A stretch of 64,000 nt of DNA from Staphylococcus piscifermentans (lineage in GTDB: Bacteria > Bacillota > Bacilli > Staphylococcales > Staphylococcaceae). Where the stretch lies: the NCBI RefSeq assembly GCF_900186985.1, contig NZ_LT906447.1:310001-374000 (forward strand), in the 5' to 3' direction. The position numbers and the translations under genes were made by a program. The notes below the pieces were generated by a model. The model worked only from the letters and a program-made list of their open reading frames with translations. It did no database searches and was not told the DNA's origin. Below, one piece after another: positions 34,882-44,700 of this stretch; the first letter of the stretch is position 1; every line of letters starts with the position of its first letter.

Positions 34882-36027
34882 TTACTTACGATATTGATTG
34901 AAATCAATCACATTGTTATTAGAATTCGAATTTTTCGGCGTTTCCTCAGCTTCCTCTTTTTCTTCCTCAAACTGACTAAACAACTTTTCCAAATCCTCTT
35001 CTGATTTGATTTTGCCATCCATAATTTGAGCAATGACTTGGCCTACTTGGTCATTATCATCATCTTCATCAAAGCCGATTAATTCAGCAATCATTTCACG
35101 CATTTCCTCATCTTGACCAGCTTCCGCAAACGCTGCAATCGCCTCATCTACATTTTCCGGTGTTTGATCAGTCATCGCCTGCAATTTTTTCATTTGCATC
35201 AACTCTTCATACATTTCTCTTTCTTCAGGTGGAATTAAATCTAAAGGATCAATGCCTTTAAAGGCGAAATATTCCTGCAAGTATTCAAAGACATCTACCG
35301 GCATATATAAAATTTGAGCAGCCATATCTTTGCCGATCATAAAGACCTCTAAATCTAAATCGCCCATTTCGTCATAAGGAATCGTATTGCGGTCCTCAAT
35401 CATAAAGTAAGCAATCAGTCCAATCGCATCAGGACTTAAATGCTTAAACAATTCAAAAGGGTCCTCCATAAATTTATCCTGAATTAAATTAATAAGATAA
35501 TCTCCATTACCTTTAGAGAAACCTTTAATTTTAAAAATACGACAGATTTCTTTTAAATCTTTTACATAAAAATTAGACAAGTAATCCGCCAAATATAAAT
35601 GCTCATATCGTTTACGCGCTTCTTCAGTAAAATACATATCCGCCAACATTTCTTTCTCCTCAGAATCGAGCGGCGTCAAAGGTTGATATGCACCATCTAA
35701 GACATATTGATTGTATTTATTTAAGAAATCCACATCAATATAATAACTATCCTTATCAATAGGAAATAAATAATTAGTCGTTATCAAATAATCCATTTCT
35801 TGCGCTTGAGTTTTCGGTAAAGCAGGTGTATTCGTTTCTAACGTAATCAAACTTTCAATCAACTGCTTCTCAGTACTAGAAATATGCGCCGCAAACTCAC
35901 GATATACTTGCGCTTCCGGAACATCTCCCGAATGACTGTGCGTAAAATCCTTATCTTTATTGAAAGCTTCAATCGCCGCAAGCAGTTGAAGCTTATTACC
36001 ATTAATGCCGACTGGGAATTGATACAA
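34882..36027 (-). CDS. SAP-domain protein, paralogue 3 of 3
   Basis: A 381-residue family member. The shared segment YYIDVDFLNKYNQYVLDGAY lies at about residues 96-115 and the SAP motif at 155-186 (VKDLKEICRIFKIKGFSKG), in the same register as in the two paralogues. The C-terminal third is acidic and glutamate-rich and ends in NVIDFNQYRK. The start is TTG at 36027, with GAGGTGA six bases upstream. It is separated from the other two by array 6, so it probably has its own transcript. Three adjacent copies in one genome suggest local duplication and diversification; the role is unknown. Confidence 0.8.
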   Translation of the reverse strand: MYQFPVGINGNKLQLLAAIEAFNKDKDFTHSHSGDVPEAQVYREFAAHISSTEKQLIESLITLETNTPALPKTQAQEMDYLITTNYLFPIDKDSYYIDVDFLNKYNQYVLDGAYQPLTPLDSEEKEMLADMYFTEEARKRYEHLYLADYLSNFYVKDLKEICRIFKIKGFSKGNGDYLINLIQDKFMEDPFELFKHLSPDAIGLIAYFMIEDRNTIPYDEMGDLDLEVFMIGKDMAAQILYMPVDVFEYLQEYFAFKGIDPLDLIPPEEREMYEELMQMKKLQAMTDQTPENVDEAIAAFAEAGQDEEMREMIAELIGFDEDDDNDQVGQVIAQIMDGKIKSEEDLEKLFSQFEEEKEEAEETPKNSNSNNNVIDFNQYRK

Positions 36028-36167
36028 AATGGGTCACCTCATGAATAATAGATTTACTTTATAATATATTCTAACTTAATCAGACCGCACCTCCTAATAA
36101 TTACACTAAAGCAACAGAAAATATGGTAAATTGATAGATAGAAATACTGCAAACAAGGAGTACACAT

Positions 36168-36353
36168 ATGAACACGTCAACCATCGCATTTGCACTCATC
36201 ATCTTGGCCAGCTTCCTATTGACCAACATGATTTCCAACCGCTACATCCATTACAAAGACCGCACAGGACTCTTCCTGTTGACACGCGTCGGCATTTTCA
36301 TAGGCATCTATCTCGTTTTATTTAGCGCATACTACTTACTATTTATCGCCTAA
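36168..36353 (+). CDS. small two-helix membrane protein
   Basis: A 61-residue hypothetical protein: two hydrophobic helices (about residues 5-22 and 39-59) flank a short basic loop (NRYIHYKDR). ATG at 36168 follows AAGGAG. It lies alone, divergent from the SAP gene, and is followed by a terminator structure. No family recognised. Confidence 0.65.
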   Translation: MNTSTIAFALIILASFLLTNMISNRYIHYKDRTGLFLLTRVGIFIGIYLVLFSAYYLLFIA

Positions 36354-36381
36354 CGCAATACAAATGCTGTTTTGGAAAAAG

Positions 36382-36448
36382 AAAGACCGGAAGAACAGAC
36401 GGTGCTGAAGTTGTGAAACTTCAACCTCCGAAAGTCTCTCCGGTCTTT
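36382..36448. terminator. branched terminator structure
   Basis: AAAGACCGG (36382-36390) pairs with CCGGTCTTT (36440-36448), enclosing a smaller hairpin (GAAGTT/AACTTC, about 36407-36423). It lies between convergent genes. Confidence 0.75.
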
Positions 36449-36475
36449 TAACTTTGCGCGCCTTCGAAGCGCGCT

Positions 36476-37180
36476 CTAAACAGGGCGCACCGTGATTTCA
36501 TTCACATTCACATAATCAGGTTGTGAAAATGCATAAACCACAGCATTGGCAATATCTTTAGGTTCTAATTTCTTACGGTCTTCCGGTTGATAATGGCTAG
36601 TCATTTCAGTGTCCACCATGCCGGGTGAAATACTTGTCGCGCGAATACCTGTTTTCGCGAGTTCTTTTTCCAGACCTTGCGTAATCGCGTGTACCGCTGT
36701 TTTCGTAGCACTGTAGATGGCACTGCCTTTAGTCACTTCAAAGCCTGAAATCGAGGCAATGTTGAAGATGTGACCGCTGGATTGCTGTTGGAAATGGGGC
36801 ATCACAGCATTGATGGCATACAATAAACCTTTCACATTGACATCAATCATATCATCCCATGCTTCGACGTCTCCATCAGTAATTTTCGAAGATTTCATTT
36901 GACCGGCACTATTAACTAAGATATCGACTTGGCCGAATTGTTCAATCGTTTGTTTTACCACGCGTTCCACTTCGTCGCGGTGAGTGACATCTGCCGACAT
37001 AATATCAAAGTGTTTCGCGCCTGCTTTGCGCAATTCAGCAGATACAGCTTCTAATTTCTCTTCACTGCGTGCAACTAATACGACAGTCGCTCCTTCGTTG
37101 GTTAATTTCAAAGCGATGGCTTTCCCGATTCCGCTGCTGGCACCAGTGATGATGGCTACCTTTTTATAAATTTCAGTCAT
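36476..37180 (-). CDS. short-chain dehydrogenase/reductase
   Basis: Classical SDR oxidoreductase. TGASSGIG (residues 12-19) binds NAD(P); NSAG is at 90-93, the catalytic serine near 143-145 and Y156/K160 in YSATK, followed by SPGMVDTEM. The 234 residues and overall pattern resemble the YdfG/serine-dehydrogenase-like group, but the substrate is not determined. ATG at 37180 is preferred over an in-frame GTG at 37198 because the GGCGGAG site lies between them. Single gene. Confidence 0.9.
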   Translation of the reverse strand: MTEIYKKVAIITGASSGIGKAIALKLTNEGATVVLVARSEEKLEAVSAELRKAGAKHFDIMSADVTHRDEVERVVKQTIEQFGQVDILVNSAGQMKSSKITDGDVEAWDDMIDVNVKGLLYAINAVMPHFQQQSSGHIFNIASISGFEVTKGSAIYSATKTAVHAITQGLEKELAKTGIRATSISPGMVDTEMTSHYQPEDRKKLEPKDIANAVVYAFSQPDYVNVNEITVRPV

Positions 37181-37402
37181 GCATACTCCGCCTTTCACAT
37201 TTATGATTTACTTCTACATTAACATATTCCCTTTTTTAGTAATGCAATCAGCTTGCAGAGGAAGTTTTTTTAAAAGGAATTCCGCAAAATAAATACTAAT
37301 TTATAGTTTGAAGCTATAAGTTTATTGTTTATTAATAATAGACTGAAAATTATGGTAATTGTAAAATAAAATTAAGTTTAAATGTGAGAGGAGATTTTTA
37401 TT

Positions 37403-38086
37403 ATGGAATATTCACCTAAACAAGGAATTCGCAGTCACGGATTACCGCACGATCCGTTTAAGAGTAGCACAGTACCTAGACCGATCGGCTGGATTTCAAC
37501 GATTTCAGAAGACGGTAAAGATAATTTAGCGCCTTACAGCCAATATCAAAACCTGACTTGGGATCCGCCGATGGTGATGTTTGCGGCTAACCAATCCGTA
37601 TTAGGTGACCATGACCGTAAAGATACCGTCGTGAATGCTGAAAAAACAGGTTGGTTCGTATGGAACATGGCGACGTATGATTTGAGAGAAGCGGTCAATT
37701 TATCTTCCAAAGCCTTGCCACCAGAAGAAGATGAATTTGAATTTGCTGGTGTAACTAAAGAAAAATGTATCGAAGCACCTGGTCATCGCGTTAAAGAATC
37801 ACCTGTACATTTCGAGTGCGAGTATGTACAAACGATTCGTATTCCGACAGGAGACCCAGTCTCAACCGTAGATATTGTAATTGGCCGCGTCGCACAAGTA
37901 CACATTGATGACAAAGTCATTTTAGATAATGGCAAGTTAGATATTAAATCTATTCGTCCGATTGCCCGCCTAGGATATTACGATTACACCGTTGTGGACG
38001 AAATCTTTGAAATGAAAGCTCCAGCAGCTTCAAAAGAAGAATTGGCAGGTCTTGAGGGACGCAATTTCGATAATAAATCTGAATAG
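37403..38086 (+). CDS. flavin reductase-like FMN-binding protein
   Basis: Member of the DIM6/NTAB flavin-reductase family, which bind FMN on a split-barrel fold and often supply reduced flavin. The opening PRPIGWISTISEDGKDNLAPYS (about residues 26-47) and the following PPMVMFAANQS strand are typical. At 227 residues it is full length. ATG at 37403 with GAGAGGAG. It is monocistronic as far as can be seen; the SDR on the other side is divergent, so a shared pathway is possible but unproven. Confidence 0.87.
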   Translation: MEYSPKQGIRSHGLPHDPFKSSTVPRPIGWISTISEDGKDNLAPYSQYQNLTWDPPMVMFAANQSVLGDHDRKDTVVNAEKTGWFVWNMATYDLREAVNLSSKALPPEEDEFEFAGVTKEKCIEAPGHRVKESPVHFECEYVQTIRIPTGDPVSTVDIVIGRVAQVHIDDKVILDNGKLDIKSIRPIARLGYYDYTVVDEIFEMKAPAASKEELAGLEGRNFDNKSE

Positions 38087-38133
38087 CGCTTGAAAGTTTG
38101 TTGTGAGAAGGTGAGCGGCGGAAGTGGCCGAAA

Positions 38134-38336
38134 CTGTATAGGCAACGATTGCGAGCCTATACACATAAGCCCGAAACTGTATAGGCAACGGTTGCGAGCC
38201 TATACACATAAGCCCGAAACTGTATAGGCAACGGTTGCGAGCCTATACACTTAAGCCTGAAACTGTATAGGCAATGATTGCGAGCCTCGACACTTAGGCC
38301 TGAAACTGTATAGGCAACGATTGCGAGCCTATACAG
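38134..38336 (-). repeat. family-C hairpin repeats, array 7 (5 units, inverted)
   Basis: Five 43-bp C units in the reverse orientation to arrays 4 and 9 (CTGTATAGGC left arm, GCCTATACAC right arm). The right flank, 38340-38460, is C-rich. Nothing gene-like is visible in 38337-38613. Confidence 0.94.
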
Positions 38337-38613
38337 TTTTGCCATTATAAGCGACATTTCTGCTTAACTAGCAGCACCGCCATATCATATAATCCTAGCC
38401 ATACTATATAACCCCCGCCACGCTACACCCCCAGCTTCACGCACTCTTCTCATCTTTCCCGCTCTCCAAGGCTTTCTTTTCCGAGAAAAGCGCACTAGAG
38501 GATGAAACGCTTTCAATTTTGTCGTACAATTGAATTATAGTTGAATTGTATGCGTGTTCAGCGGTTGTGGGCCGCTACATAATACGGGCATTAGAGAGAA
38601 AGGGGAGTCTGAT

Positions 38614-40227
38614 ATGATTGTGCTTACGATTCTTCAATTTATTATTAATATTATTTTAGTGGGCGCGCTGTTTGCGATTATTATTACGGCGCTGGTCTTG
38701 TTGTTCAAGGACAAGAGACAGAAGCAACATAGTGTGCTGCGCAATTATCCGGTGTTGGCGCGGGTGCGTTACTTTTTTGAAAAGATTGGTCCGGAGTTGC
38801 GTCAGTATTTGTATTCTGATGATACGAAGGGTAAGCCGTTTTCGCGGAGTCAGTATACGAGTATTGTGAAGGCGGGCAAGTATAAGTCGCGTATGGCGAG
38901 TTACGGAACGGAGTATGATTATGAGGATGGATTTTATATCCAGAATACAATGTTTCCGAAGCAAGCGGCGGAGTTGCGTATTGATCAAACGGGTATGATT
39001 TCGACGTTTATTTATAAGATTGATAATGAGCGTTTGTTTGATCGCGATGAGCATCGTGTTGAGGACAAAGTAGATCCGTTTTATTTGTCTGACGAGGATG
39101 CGGTGGTCCTTGGCGAGAAGTTGGAACATCCTTTCAAAGTGAAGCGTTTGGTCGGGCAATCGGGCATGAGTTATGGTGCGCTCGGCGGAAATGCGATTAC
39201 TGCGTTGTCTATTGGGTTAGGACGCGCGGGAACTTGGATGAATACCGGTGAGGGAGGTTTGTCCAATCATCACTTGAAGGGCGGCGGCGATATTATTTTC
39301 CAAATTGGGCCTGGATTATTCGGTGTCCGCACGCCTGATGCGAAGTTTGACCCTAAGGCTTTCAAGACTTTGGCAAAAAGAGACCAGGTGAGAGCCTTCG
39401 AAATTAAGTTGGCGCAAGGTGCGAAAACGCGCGGTGGCCATATGGAAGGCGAGAAAGTAACGGAAGAAATCGCGAAAATCCGTCACGTGGAACCAGGCAA
39501 AACGATCAATTCACCGAACCGCTTCGAATTTATCCATAATAATGATGACTTGCTTGATTTCGTGACGCAGTTGCAAGAAATGGGTCAAAAACCAGTCGGC
39601 TTCAAAATTGTGGTCAGCAAGGTGGCTGAAATTGAGAAATTGGTGAAAACGATGGCCGAACGTAATGAATATCCGAACTTCATCACAGTGGACGGTGGTG
39701 AAGGCGGTACCGGCGCAACTTTCCAAGAATTGCAAGACGGTGTCGGTCTACCGTTATTTACAGCATTGCCGATTGTTTCTGGAATGCTGGAAAAATATGG
39801 CATCCGTGACCATGTTAAAATTTTCGCTTCTGGTAAGTTGGTCACACCTGATAAAGTGGCGATTGCGCTTGGATTGGGCGCGGATTTAGTCAACGTGGCA
39901 CGCGGTATGATGATTAGTGTGGGCTGCATTATGAGTCAGCAATGCCATATGAACACTTGCCCTGTCGGCGTAGCCACTACAAATCCTAAGTTAGAAAAAG
40001 GTTTGATTGTCGACGAGAAAAATTATCGTGTAACCAATTATATTACCAGCATGCATGAAGGTTTGTTTAACCTGGCAGCTGCGGTCGGCGTGGAAAGCCC
40101 GACCGAGATTTCGCAAAATCACGTCATTATAAAAGAAGGCGGCGGTTTGCGTACGATTGGCGACTATAAATTGAAGCTGATTGAGACGGGACGCGAAGCG
40201 GAACGTCAAAGAAATACTGCTTCTTAA
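38614..40227 (+). CDS. membrane-anchored FMN-binding glutamate-synthase-like protein
   Basis: Resembles the central and FMN domains of the large glutamate synthase subunit, without the N-terminal glutaminase. From ATG at 38614 (GAAAGGGGAG site) there is one N-terminal membrane helix (residues about 3-30), then a soluble domain with VGQSGMSYGALGG, an LKGGGDIIFQIGPG stretch, TVDGGEGGTGATF and ALGLGADLVNVARGMM. The cysteine set of the [3Fe-4S] site is in CIMSQQCHMNTCPVG (near residue 437). The 537-residue protein is a YerD-type relative. Without a glutaminase domain it could use free ammonia or carry out a different flavin reaction. The first third is strikingly G-rich. Confidence 0.88.
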   Translation: MIVLTILQFIINIILVGALFAIIITALVLLFKDKRQKQHSVLRNYPVLARVRYFFEKIGPELRQYLYSDDTKGKPFSRSQYTSIVKAGKYKSRMASYGTEYDYEDGFYIQNTMFPKQAAELRIDQTGMISTFIYKIDNERLFDRDEHRVEDKVDPFYLSDEDAVVLGEKLEHPFKVKRLVGQSGMSYGALGGNAITALSIGLGRAGTWMNTGEGGLSNHHLKGGGDIIFQIGPGLFGVRTPDAKFDPKAFKTLAKRDQVRAFEIKLAQGAKTRGGHMEGEKVTEEIAKIRHVEPGKTINSPNRFEFIHNNDDLLDFVTQLQEMGQKPVGFKIVVSKVAEIEKLVKTMAERNEYPNFITVDGGEGGTGATFQELQDGVGLPLFTALPIVSGMLEKYGIRDHVKIFASGKLVTPDKVAIALGLGADLVNVARGMMISVGCIMSQQCHMNTCPVGVATTNPKLEKGLIVDEKNYRVTNYITSMHEGLFNLAAAVGVESPTEISQNHVIIKEGGGLRTIGDYKLKLIETGREAERQRNTAS

Positions 40228-40247
40228 AAAGAGAACTTAGTGAGGTT

Positions 40248-40297
40248 AGCTATGAAGGAATCTATGGATACAGATTCTTTCATAGCTATTTTTTTTG
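40248..40297 (+). terminator. terminator after the glutamate-synthase-like gene
   Basis: AGCTATGAAGGAATCT (40248-40263) pairs with AGATTCTTTCATAGCT (40272-40287), 15 of 16 pairs plus one wobble, followed by ATTTTTTTT. Confidence 0.93.
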
Positions 40298-40332
40298 TGT
40301 GTGGGGGAGCGGGACAGAAATTTGTAGAAAAC

Positions 40333-40717
40333 GTATACAATAAATAGATATATTGGCCAAGATGGGAGGGAACGTGTCCAATATCCTACTTTTCTAGACA
40401 CAACTCAAAAACTAGTGTCTAGAAAGTGGTGTTATTTAGACACTTCTCGAAAAGTAGTGTCTAGAAAGTGGTGTTATTTAGACACTTCTCGAAAAGTAGT
40501 GTCTAGAAAGTGGTGTTATTTAGACACTTCTCGAAAAGTAGTGTCTAGAAAGTGGTGTTATTTAGACACTTCTCGAAAACTAGTGTCTAGAAAGTGGTGT
40601 TATTTAGACACTTCTCAAAAAGTAGTGTCTAGAAAGTAGTGTTTTCTAGACACTTCTCAAAAAGTAATGTCCAGATTCCGCCTTTTTCTAGACACAACTC
40701 ACCAACTAGTGTCTAGA
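40333..40717 (+). repeat. B plus A hairpin repeats, array 8 (8 A units)
   Basis: One to two B units (40333-40383), then eight 42-bp A units (40393-40717). Several units have the variant left arm TTTAGACAC. The right flank, 40721-40800, has 10 G and 39 C by my count, and no gene is visible there. Confidence 0.94.
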
Positions 40718-40894
40718 TCCGCGCCACACCCCACAGCGCACATCATCCGCGCCTCCTCGCTCAACCCCGCCCCCCAAGCTTTAACGCAATTCACAAACAA
40801 ACTTAAAGCTACCTACACTTATCCTATGGTATGATAGGGGACGTCTAAAAAAATAGAAATGATAATAAGGCATGTAATATAAAGGAGATGACCT

Positions 40895-42349
40895 ATGTCA
40901 CTAAAATCTAAATTAATCATGATTGTTACAATGCTGCTCGGCGGTTTCTTCGGCTTACTGAATGAGACCTTGTTAGCAACCGCGCTCCCCAGCATTATGA
41001 AAGATTTTCATATTGAATATACACAAGTGCAATGGCTGACAACGGCCTTCTTGCTGACGAATGGTGTCGTTATTCCACTCTCAGCGATGATTATCCAACG
41101 TTACAGTACACGCCAAGTCTTCTTGACGGCGATCCTGATATTTTTAATCGGCACAGTAGTCGCTGGCTTCAGCCCGAACTTCACTGTCTTGCTCATAGCG
41201 CGCATTGTTCAAGCATTAGGTTCAGGCATTATGATGCCGTTAATGATGACAACTATCCTCGATATCTTCGAGCCGCATGAACGCGGAAAATATATGGGAA
41301 TCTTCGGATTAGTAATCGGCTTAGCACCAGCTATCGGGCCGACACTATCCGGATATCTGGTCGAATACTATAATTGGCGCTCACTCTTCCACGTCGTTAC
41401 ACCGATTGCTGCCATCACTTTCTTGCTCAGCTTGAAATTTATTAAAAATGTCGGCACCACACGCAAAGTACCGATCGATCTCCTTTCCATCATTTTCTCA
41501 GTACTTGGATTCGGCGGTCTCCTATACGGTACCAGCTCGATTTCACGCGACGGTTGGGATGACCCGATTGTCCTGACTACCATTATCGGCGGTCTGATTT
41601 TAGTAGGTCTCTTTATCTTCCGCCAAACGCGTCTGACAACACCTTTACTCGACTTTCGCGTCTTTAAAGAAGGTCAGTTCGCAGTCGGCATTTTAATTAT
41701 GGCACTGACGATGATTGCCATGATCGGCTCAGAAACTGTGCTGCCGATTTTCGTACAGAACATTATGGGCAAACCAGCATTAGAATCAGGCTTGACGCTA
41801 TTACCTGGTGCCATCGTGATGGGCTTCATGTCCGTCTTCTCAGGTTTCCTTTTTGAAAAATTCGGTGCGAAAAGCCTCGCCTTCATCGGTATGGGCATTG
41901 TCGTCATTACGACATCTTATTTCGTCTTTATGGATGAACACACATCCACCGCCATGCTGTCGACAGTATATGCGATTCGCATGATTGGGATTGCACTCGG
42001 TTTAATGCCATTGATGACACATACCATGAACCAGTTGTCGCACCAGATGAACGCGCACGGGTCCTCGATGACCAACACTGTGCAACAAATTTCCGCTTCA
42101 ATCGGAACAGCTATCCTCTTTACCATCATGAGCCATTACGCGAAAATCTTTAAACCGGATATGGCAGATTACAAAGGACTGGCTCCCAAAGAAATTAAAG
42201 CGAACATTGCTCGAGACGCTATGCTGAATGGCTATCACGCTGCCTTCTGGTTTACCGTCATTATTGCAATTATCGCGTTCTTCAGTGTCTTCTTGCTGAA
42301 AAGTAAAAAGAAAGCCCGGAAATCGGCTTATGTTGAAGATAACGCCTAA
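40895..42349 (+). CDS. MFS multidrug exporter, DHA2 (EmrB/QacA) family
   Basis: Proton-driven drug efflux pump. The 484-residue protein has about fourteen helices. Motifs include LNETLLATALPSIMKDF (start of helix 1) and the QWLTTAFLLTNGVVIPLS segment; the RIVQALGSGIMMPLM and GLAPAIGPTLSGYLVEYYNWR (motif C, near residue 150) stretches are typical of exporters. ATG at 40895 behind AAAGGAGATG. It is monocistronic, with a strong terminator downstream. Staphylococcal relatives include SdrM and LmrS-type pumps, but the substrate range cannot be read. The plus strand is C-rich, in contrast to the gene on the other side of array 8. Confidence 0.92.
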   Translation: MSLKSKLIMIVTMLLGGFFGLLNETLLATALPSIMKDFHIEYTQVQWLTTAFLLTNGVVIPLSAMIIQRYSTRQVFLTAILIFLIGTVVAGFSPNFTVLLIARIVQALGSGIMMPLMMTTILDIFEPHERGKYMGIFGLVIGLAPAIGPTLSGYLVEYYNWRSLFHVVTPIAAITFLLSLKFIKNVGTTRKVPIDLLSIIFSVLGFGGLLYGTSSISRDGWDDPIVLTTIIGGLILVGLFIFRQTRLTTPLLDFRVFKEGQFAVGILIMALTMIAMIGSETVLPIFVQNIMGKPALESGLTLLPGAIVMGFMSVFSGFLFEKFGAKSLAFIGMGIVVITTSYFVFMDEHTSTAMLSTVYAIRMIGIALGLMPLMTHTMNQLSHQMNAHGSSMTNTVQQISASIGTAILFTIMSHYAKIFKPDMADYKGLAPKEIKANIARDAMLNGYHAAFWFTVIIAIIAFFSVFLLKSKKKARKSAYVEDNA

Positions 42350-42374
42350 TATTTGTACGCAACCCTTCCTATAT

Positions 42375-42420
42375 AAACACCCCAAATGTTGAACTTATCC
42401 CTTCAACGTTTGGGGTGTTT
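42375..42420 (+). terminator. terminator after the MFS gene
   Basis: A 19-bp stem with one wobble (42375-42393 against 42402-42420), 8-base loop, T-rich end. Confidence 0.92.
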
Positions 42421-42519
42421 AAATATGTGTATCTCACAAGCATCCACCCACCTTTCCAAAGCCTTCTTTTCCGAATAGAATTTAAAAAAGCAATAGATTA
42501 AAATGAATTTTAAATTATA

Positions 42520-42548
42520 TTGACACCCTCTAAGCCGCAACTTATAAT
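42520..42548 (+). promoter_or_regulatory. sigma-A promoter of fepABC
   Basis: Perfect consensus: TTGACA (42520-42525), 17-base spacer, TATAAT (42543-42548). It lies 75 bp before the fepA ATG. Confidence 0.88.
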
Positions 42549-42553
42549 TATAT

Positions 42554-42568
42554 TGATAACGATTATCA
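42554..42568. promoter_or_regulatory. Fur box at fepA
   Basis: TGATAACGATTATCA differs by one base from the 7-1-7 Fur motif TGATAATNATTATCA. It lies immediately downstream of the -10, covering the transcription start, which should give iron repression. Confidence 0.88.
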
Positions 42569-42622
42569 ATTTCATTTGTAAAGATTAAATTAGGAATTTG
42601 AGAGAAAACATGAGGTGACGAT

Positions 42623-43480
42623 ATGAAAAAGGTAACATCAGTTTTATTGGCGACGTCGATTTTATTAGCAGGGTGCGGTAATGGCAGCAGTGATTCGAAG
42701 GATAGTAAGGGAGCGGACTCTAAGTCTTCATCTGAAAATAAAAAAGAACTAAAGCAAGCGACTAACGAATATAAAAAGTATACTGACAAGCAGCTGGATG
42801 AATTCTTGAAAGGTACTGAGGACTTTACAAAAGCGGTTAAGGATAAAGATGCTGAGAAAGCGAAGGAATTGTATCCGAAAGTGCGTATGTATTATGAACG
42901 TTCTGAGCCGGTTGCGGAAGCTTTCGGTGATTTAGATCCGAAGATTGATGCGCGTTTAGCAGATTTGAAGGAAGAAAATAAGGAATCTGAATGGACAGGC
43001 TACCATAAGATTGAGAAAGCATTGTATCAAGATAATCAATTGAATGCTCAAACGGATAAAGATGCGGATCAATTGTTGAAAGATGCGAAGGAATTGGATG
43101 CGAAAGCGGATACTTTAGATATTACGCCGAAATTGATGTTACAAGGGGCAGTCGACTTGTTAAATGAAGTCTCAACTTCGAAAATTACAGGTGAAGAGGA
43201 AATTTATTCTCACACTGACTTATATGACTTCAAAGCGAACATTGAAGGGGCACAAAAAATTTATGAACTCTTCAAACCGATTTTAGTGAAAAAGGATAAA
43301 AAATTAAGCGATACCATTCAAACGAACTTTGATAAAGTGAATAAATTACTTGATAAATACAAAGAAGGTGACGGCTACGCATCTTACGACAAAGTCACAA
43401 AAGAAGACCGTAAAGCGTTATCTGATGCGGTAAATGCGTTAGGAGAACCGTTAAGTAAGATGGCTGTGGTTACAGAATGA
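42623..43480 (+). CDS. fepA: FepA, EfeO-like iron-binding lipoprotein
   Basis: Substrate-binding lipoprotein of the staphylococcal FepABC iron/heme system, equivalent to the M75 (imelysin-like) domain of EfeO. Lipobox LAGC with the cysteine at residue 18, then a serine/aspartate/lysine linker. The rest (about residues 45-285) is a helical M75 peptidase-like domain, with TGYHKIEKALY (near 130) carrying the HxxE-type iron motif of EfeO proteins. ATG at 42623 follows GAGGTGA. Its stop overlaps the fepB start by four bases. A Fur box and a consensus promoter precede it. Confidence 0.92.
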   Translation: MKKVTSVLLATSILLAGCGNGSSDSKDSKGADSKSSSENKKELKQATNEYKKYTDKQLDEFLKGTEDFTKAVKDKDAEKAKELYPKVRMYYERSEPVAEAFGDLDPKIDARLADLKEENKESEWTGYHKIEKALYQDNQLNAQTDKDADQLLKDAKELDAKADTLDITPKLMLQGAVDLLNEVSTSKITGEEEIYSHTDLYDFKANIEGAQKIYELFKPILVKKDKKLSDTIQTNFDKVNKLLDKYKEGDGYASYDKVTKEDRKALSDAVNALGEPLSKMAVVTE

Positions 43481-44700
43481 TACAAGACAAGCATGAAGGT
43501 AATGAAGTATCTCGTCGTTCCTTTCTGAAAATGTTAGGAATCGGCGGAGCAGGTGCAGTAATCGGAGCGAGCGGTGTCGGCGGTATCTTCACGTTCAAAT
43601 CTATGTTTGACACACCTGAAGATAAAGAGAATGATGCCTATGAATTTTATGGGAAAGTACAACCGGGTATCACGACGCCTTCGCAGAAAAATGTAAATTT
43701 CGCAGTTCTTGAGTTGAAGAGCAAAGACAAGGCTGCAATTAAAGAGATGTTTAAAGAATGGACGAAAATGAGCGTTAAAATGATGGACGGTTCTTTGATT
43801 GGGAAGTCGACAAAGAACAGTCTGCTTCCGCCTGAAGATACAGGAGAAGCGGTCGGGCTCGGAGCAAGCAAACTCACGTTGACATTCGGTGTCAGCAAAT
43901 CCTTTATGAAAAAACTCGGCCTCTCCAGCAAGATTCCGAACGATTTCAAAGACCTGCCGCACTTCCCGAACGACCAGCTCGATAAAGCCTTCACAGGCGG
44001 CGACATCATGATTCAAGCCTGCGCGAACGATCAGCAAGTGGCCTTCCACGCCGTGCATAACCTGATACGACCGTTCCGAGACCTGATTCAAGTCAAATGG
44101 TCTCAGACAGGCTTTGTGTCCGGCAAGCCGAAAGAAACCCCTAGAAATCTCATGGCCTTTAAAGATGGCACCGTGAACCCGCGCAGCAACGATGAATATA
44201 AAGATTATGTCTTTATTAACGACGGCTGGGCTAAAAATGCGACCTATTGCATTGCGCGTAAGATTCAAATTCATATCGAAACCTGGGATCGTACAGCCTT
44301 AGAAGAACAAGAAGCTACTTTCGGACGTTATCGTCACTCGGGCGCACCGCTCGGCAAGAAGAAAGAGTTCGATGAAATGGACTTGAAAGCTAAAGACAGT
44401 GCAGGACAGCCGGTCATTCCTGCTGATGCGCATGCACGTTTAGCGAAAGAAGCGAAAACTTCTATTTTACGCCGTGCTTATAACTTTATGGATGGAACAA
44501 ATGAAGAGACAGGTGCTCTGAATACTGGACTGCTCTTCTTATGTTTCCAGAAAGCACCGCAGCAATTTATCGACATCCAGAACCATTTAGGACATAAAGA
44601 CAAGTTGAATGAATACATCACCCATCGAGGTTCAGGACTTTTCCTTATTCTTCCTGGGGTGAAAAAGGGAGGATATCTGGGTGAGACACTATTTAGTTAA
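43477..44700 (+). CDS. fepB: FepB, Tat-exported Dyp-type heme peroxidase
   Basis: EfeB-like dye-decolourising peroxidase that is exported folded by the Tat system and works with FepA and FepC in iron acquisition. The Tat signal has SRRSFLK (R13, R14) followed by a glycine/alanine-rich helix (about 20-38). Family motifs are GTVNPR preceded by MAFKDG (about residues 225-233), ETWDRTALEEQEATFGRYR and RRAYNFMDG near 335. The 407-residue length is normal. Its requirement for Tat explains the adjacent tatA/tatC. It starts inside the fepA stop codon and its end overlaps fepC by 20 bp, giving tight translational coupling. Confidence 0.94.
   Translation: MIQDKHEGNEVSRRSFLKMLGIGGAGAVIGASGVGGIFTFKSMFDTPEDKENDAYEFYGKVQPGITTPSQKNVNFAVLELKSKDKAAIKEMFKEWTKMSVKMMDGSLIGKSTKNSLLPPEDTGEAVGLGASKLTLTFGVSKSFMKKLGLSSKIPNDFKDLPHFPNDQLDKAFTGGDIMIQACANDQQVAFHAVHNLIRPFRDLIQVKWSQTGFVSGKPKETPRNLMAFKDGTVNPRSNDEYKDYVFINDGWAKNATYCIARKIQIHIETWDRTALEEQEATFGRYRHSGAPLGKKKEFDEMDLKAKDSAGQPVIPADAHARLAKEAKTSILRRAYNFMDGTNEETGALNTGLLFLCFQKAPQQFIDIQNHLGHKDKLNEYITHRGSGLFLILPGVKKGGYLGETLFS

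Noticed and set aside
38656..39159. Minus-strand frame of 167 codons inside the glutamate-synthase-like gene
   Set aside because: Arginine/histidine/isoleucine-rich shadow of a G-rich coding region with clear domains.
43534..44274. Minus-strand frame of 246 codons inside fepB
   Set aside because: Shadow of the Dyp-peroxidase gene; composition and lack of a ribosome site argue against it.
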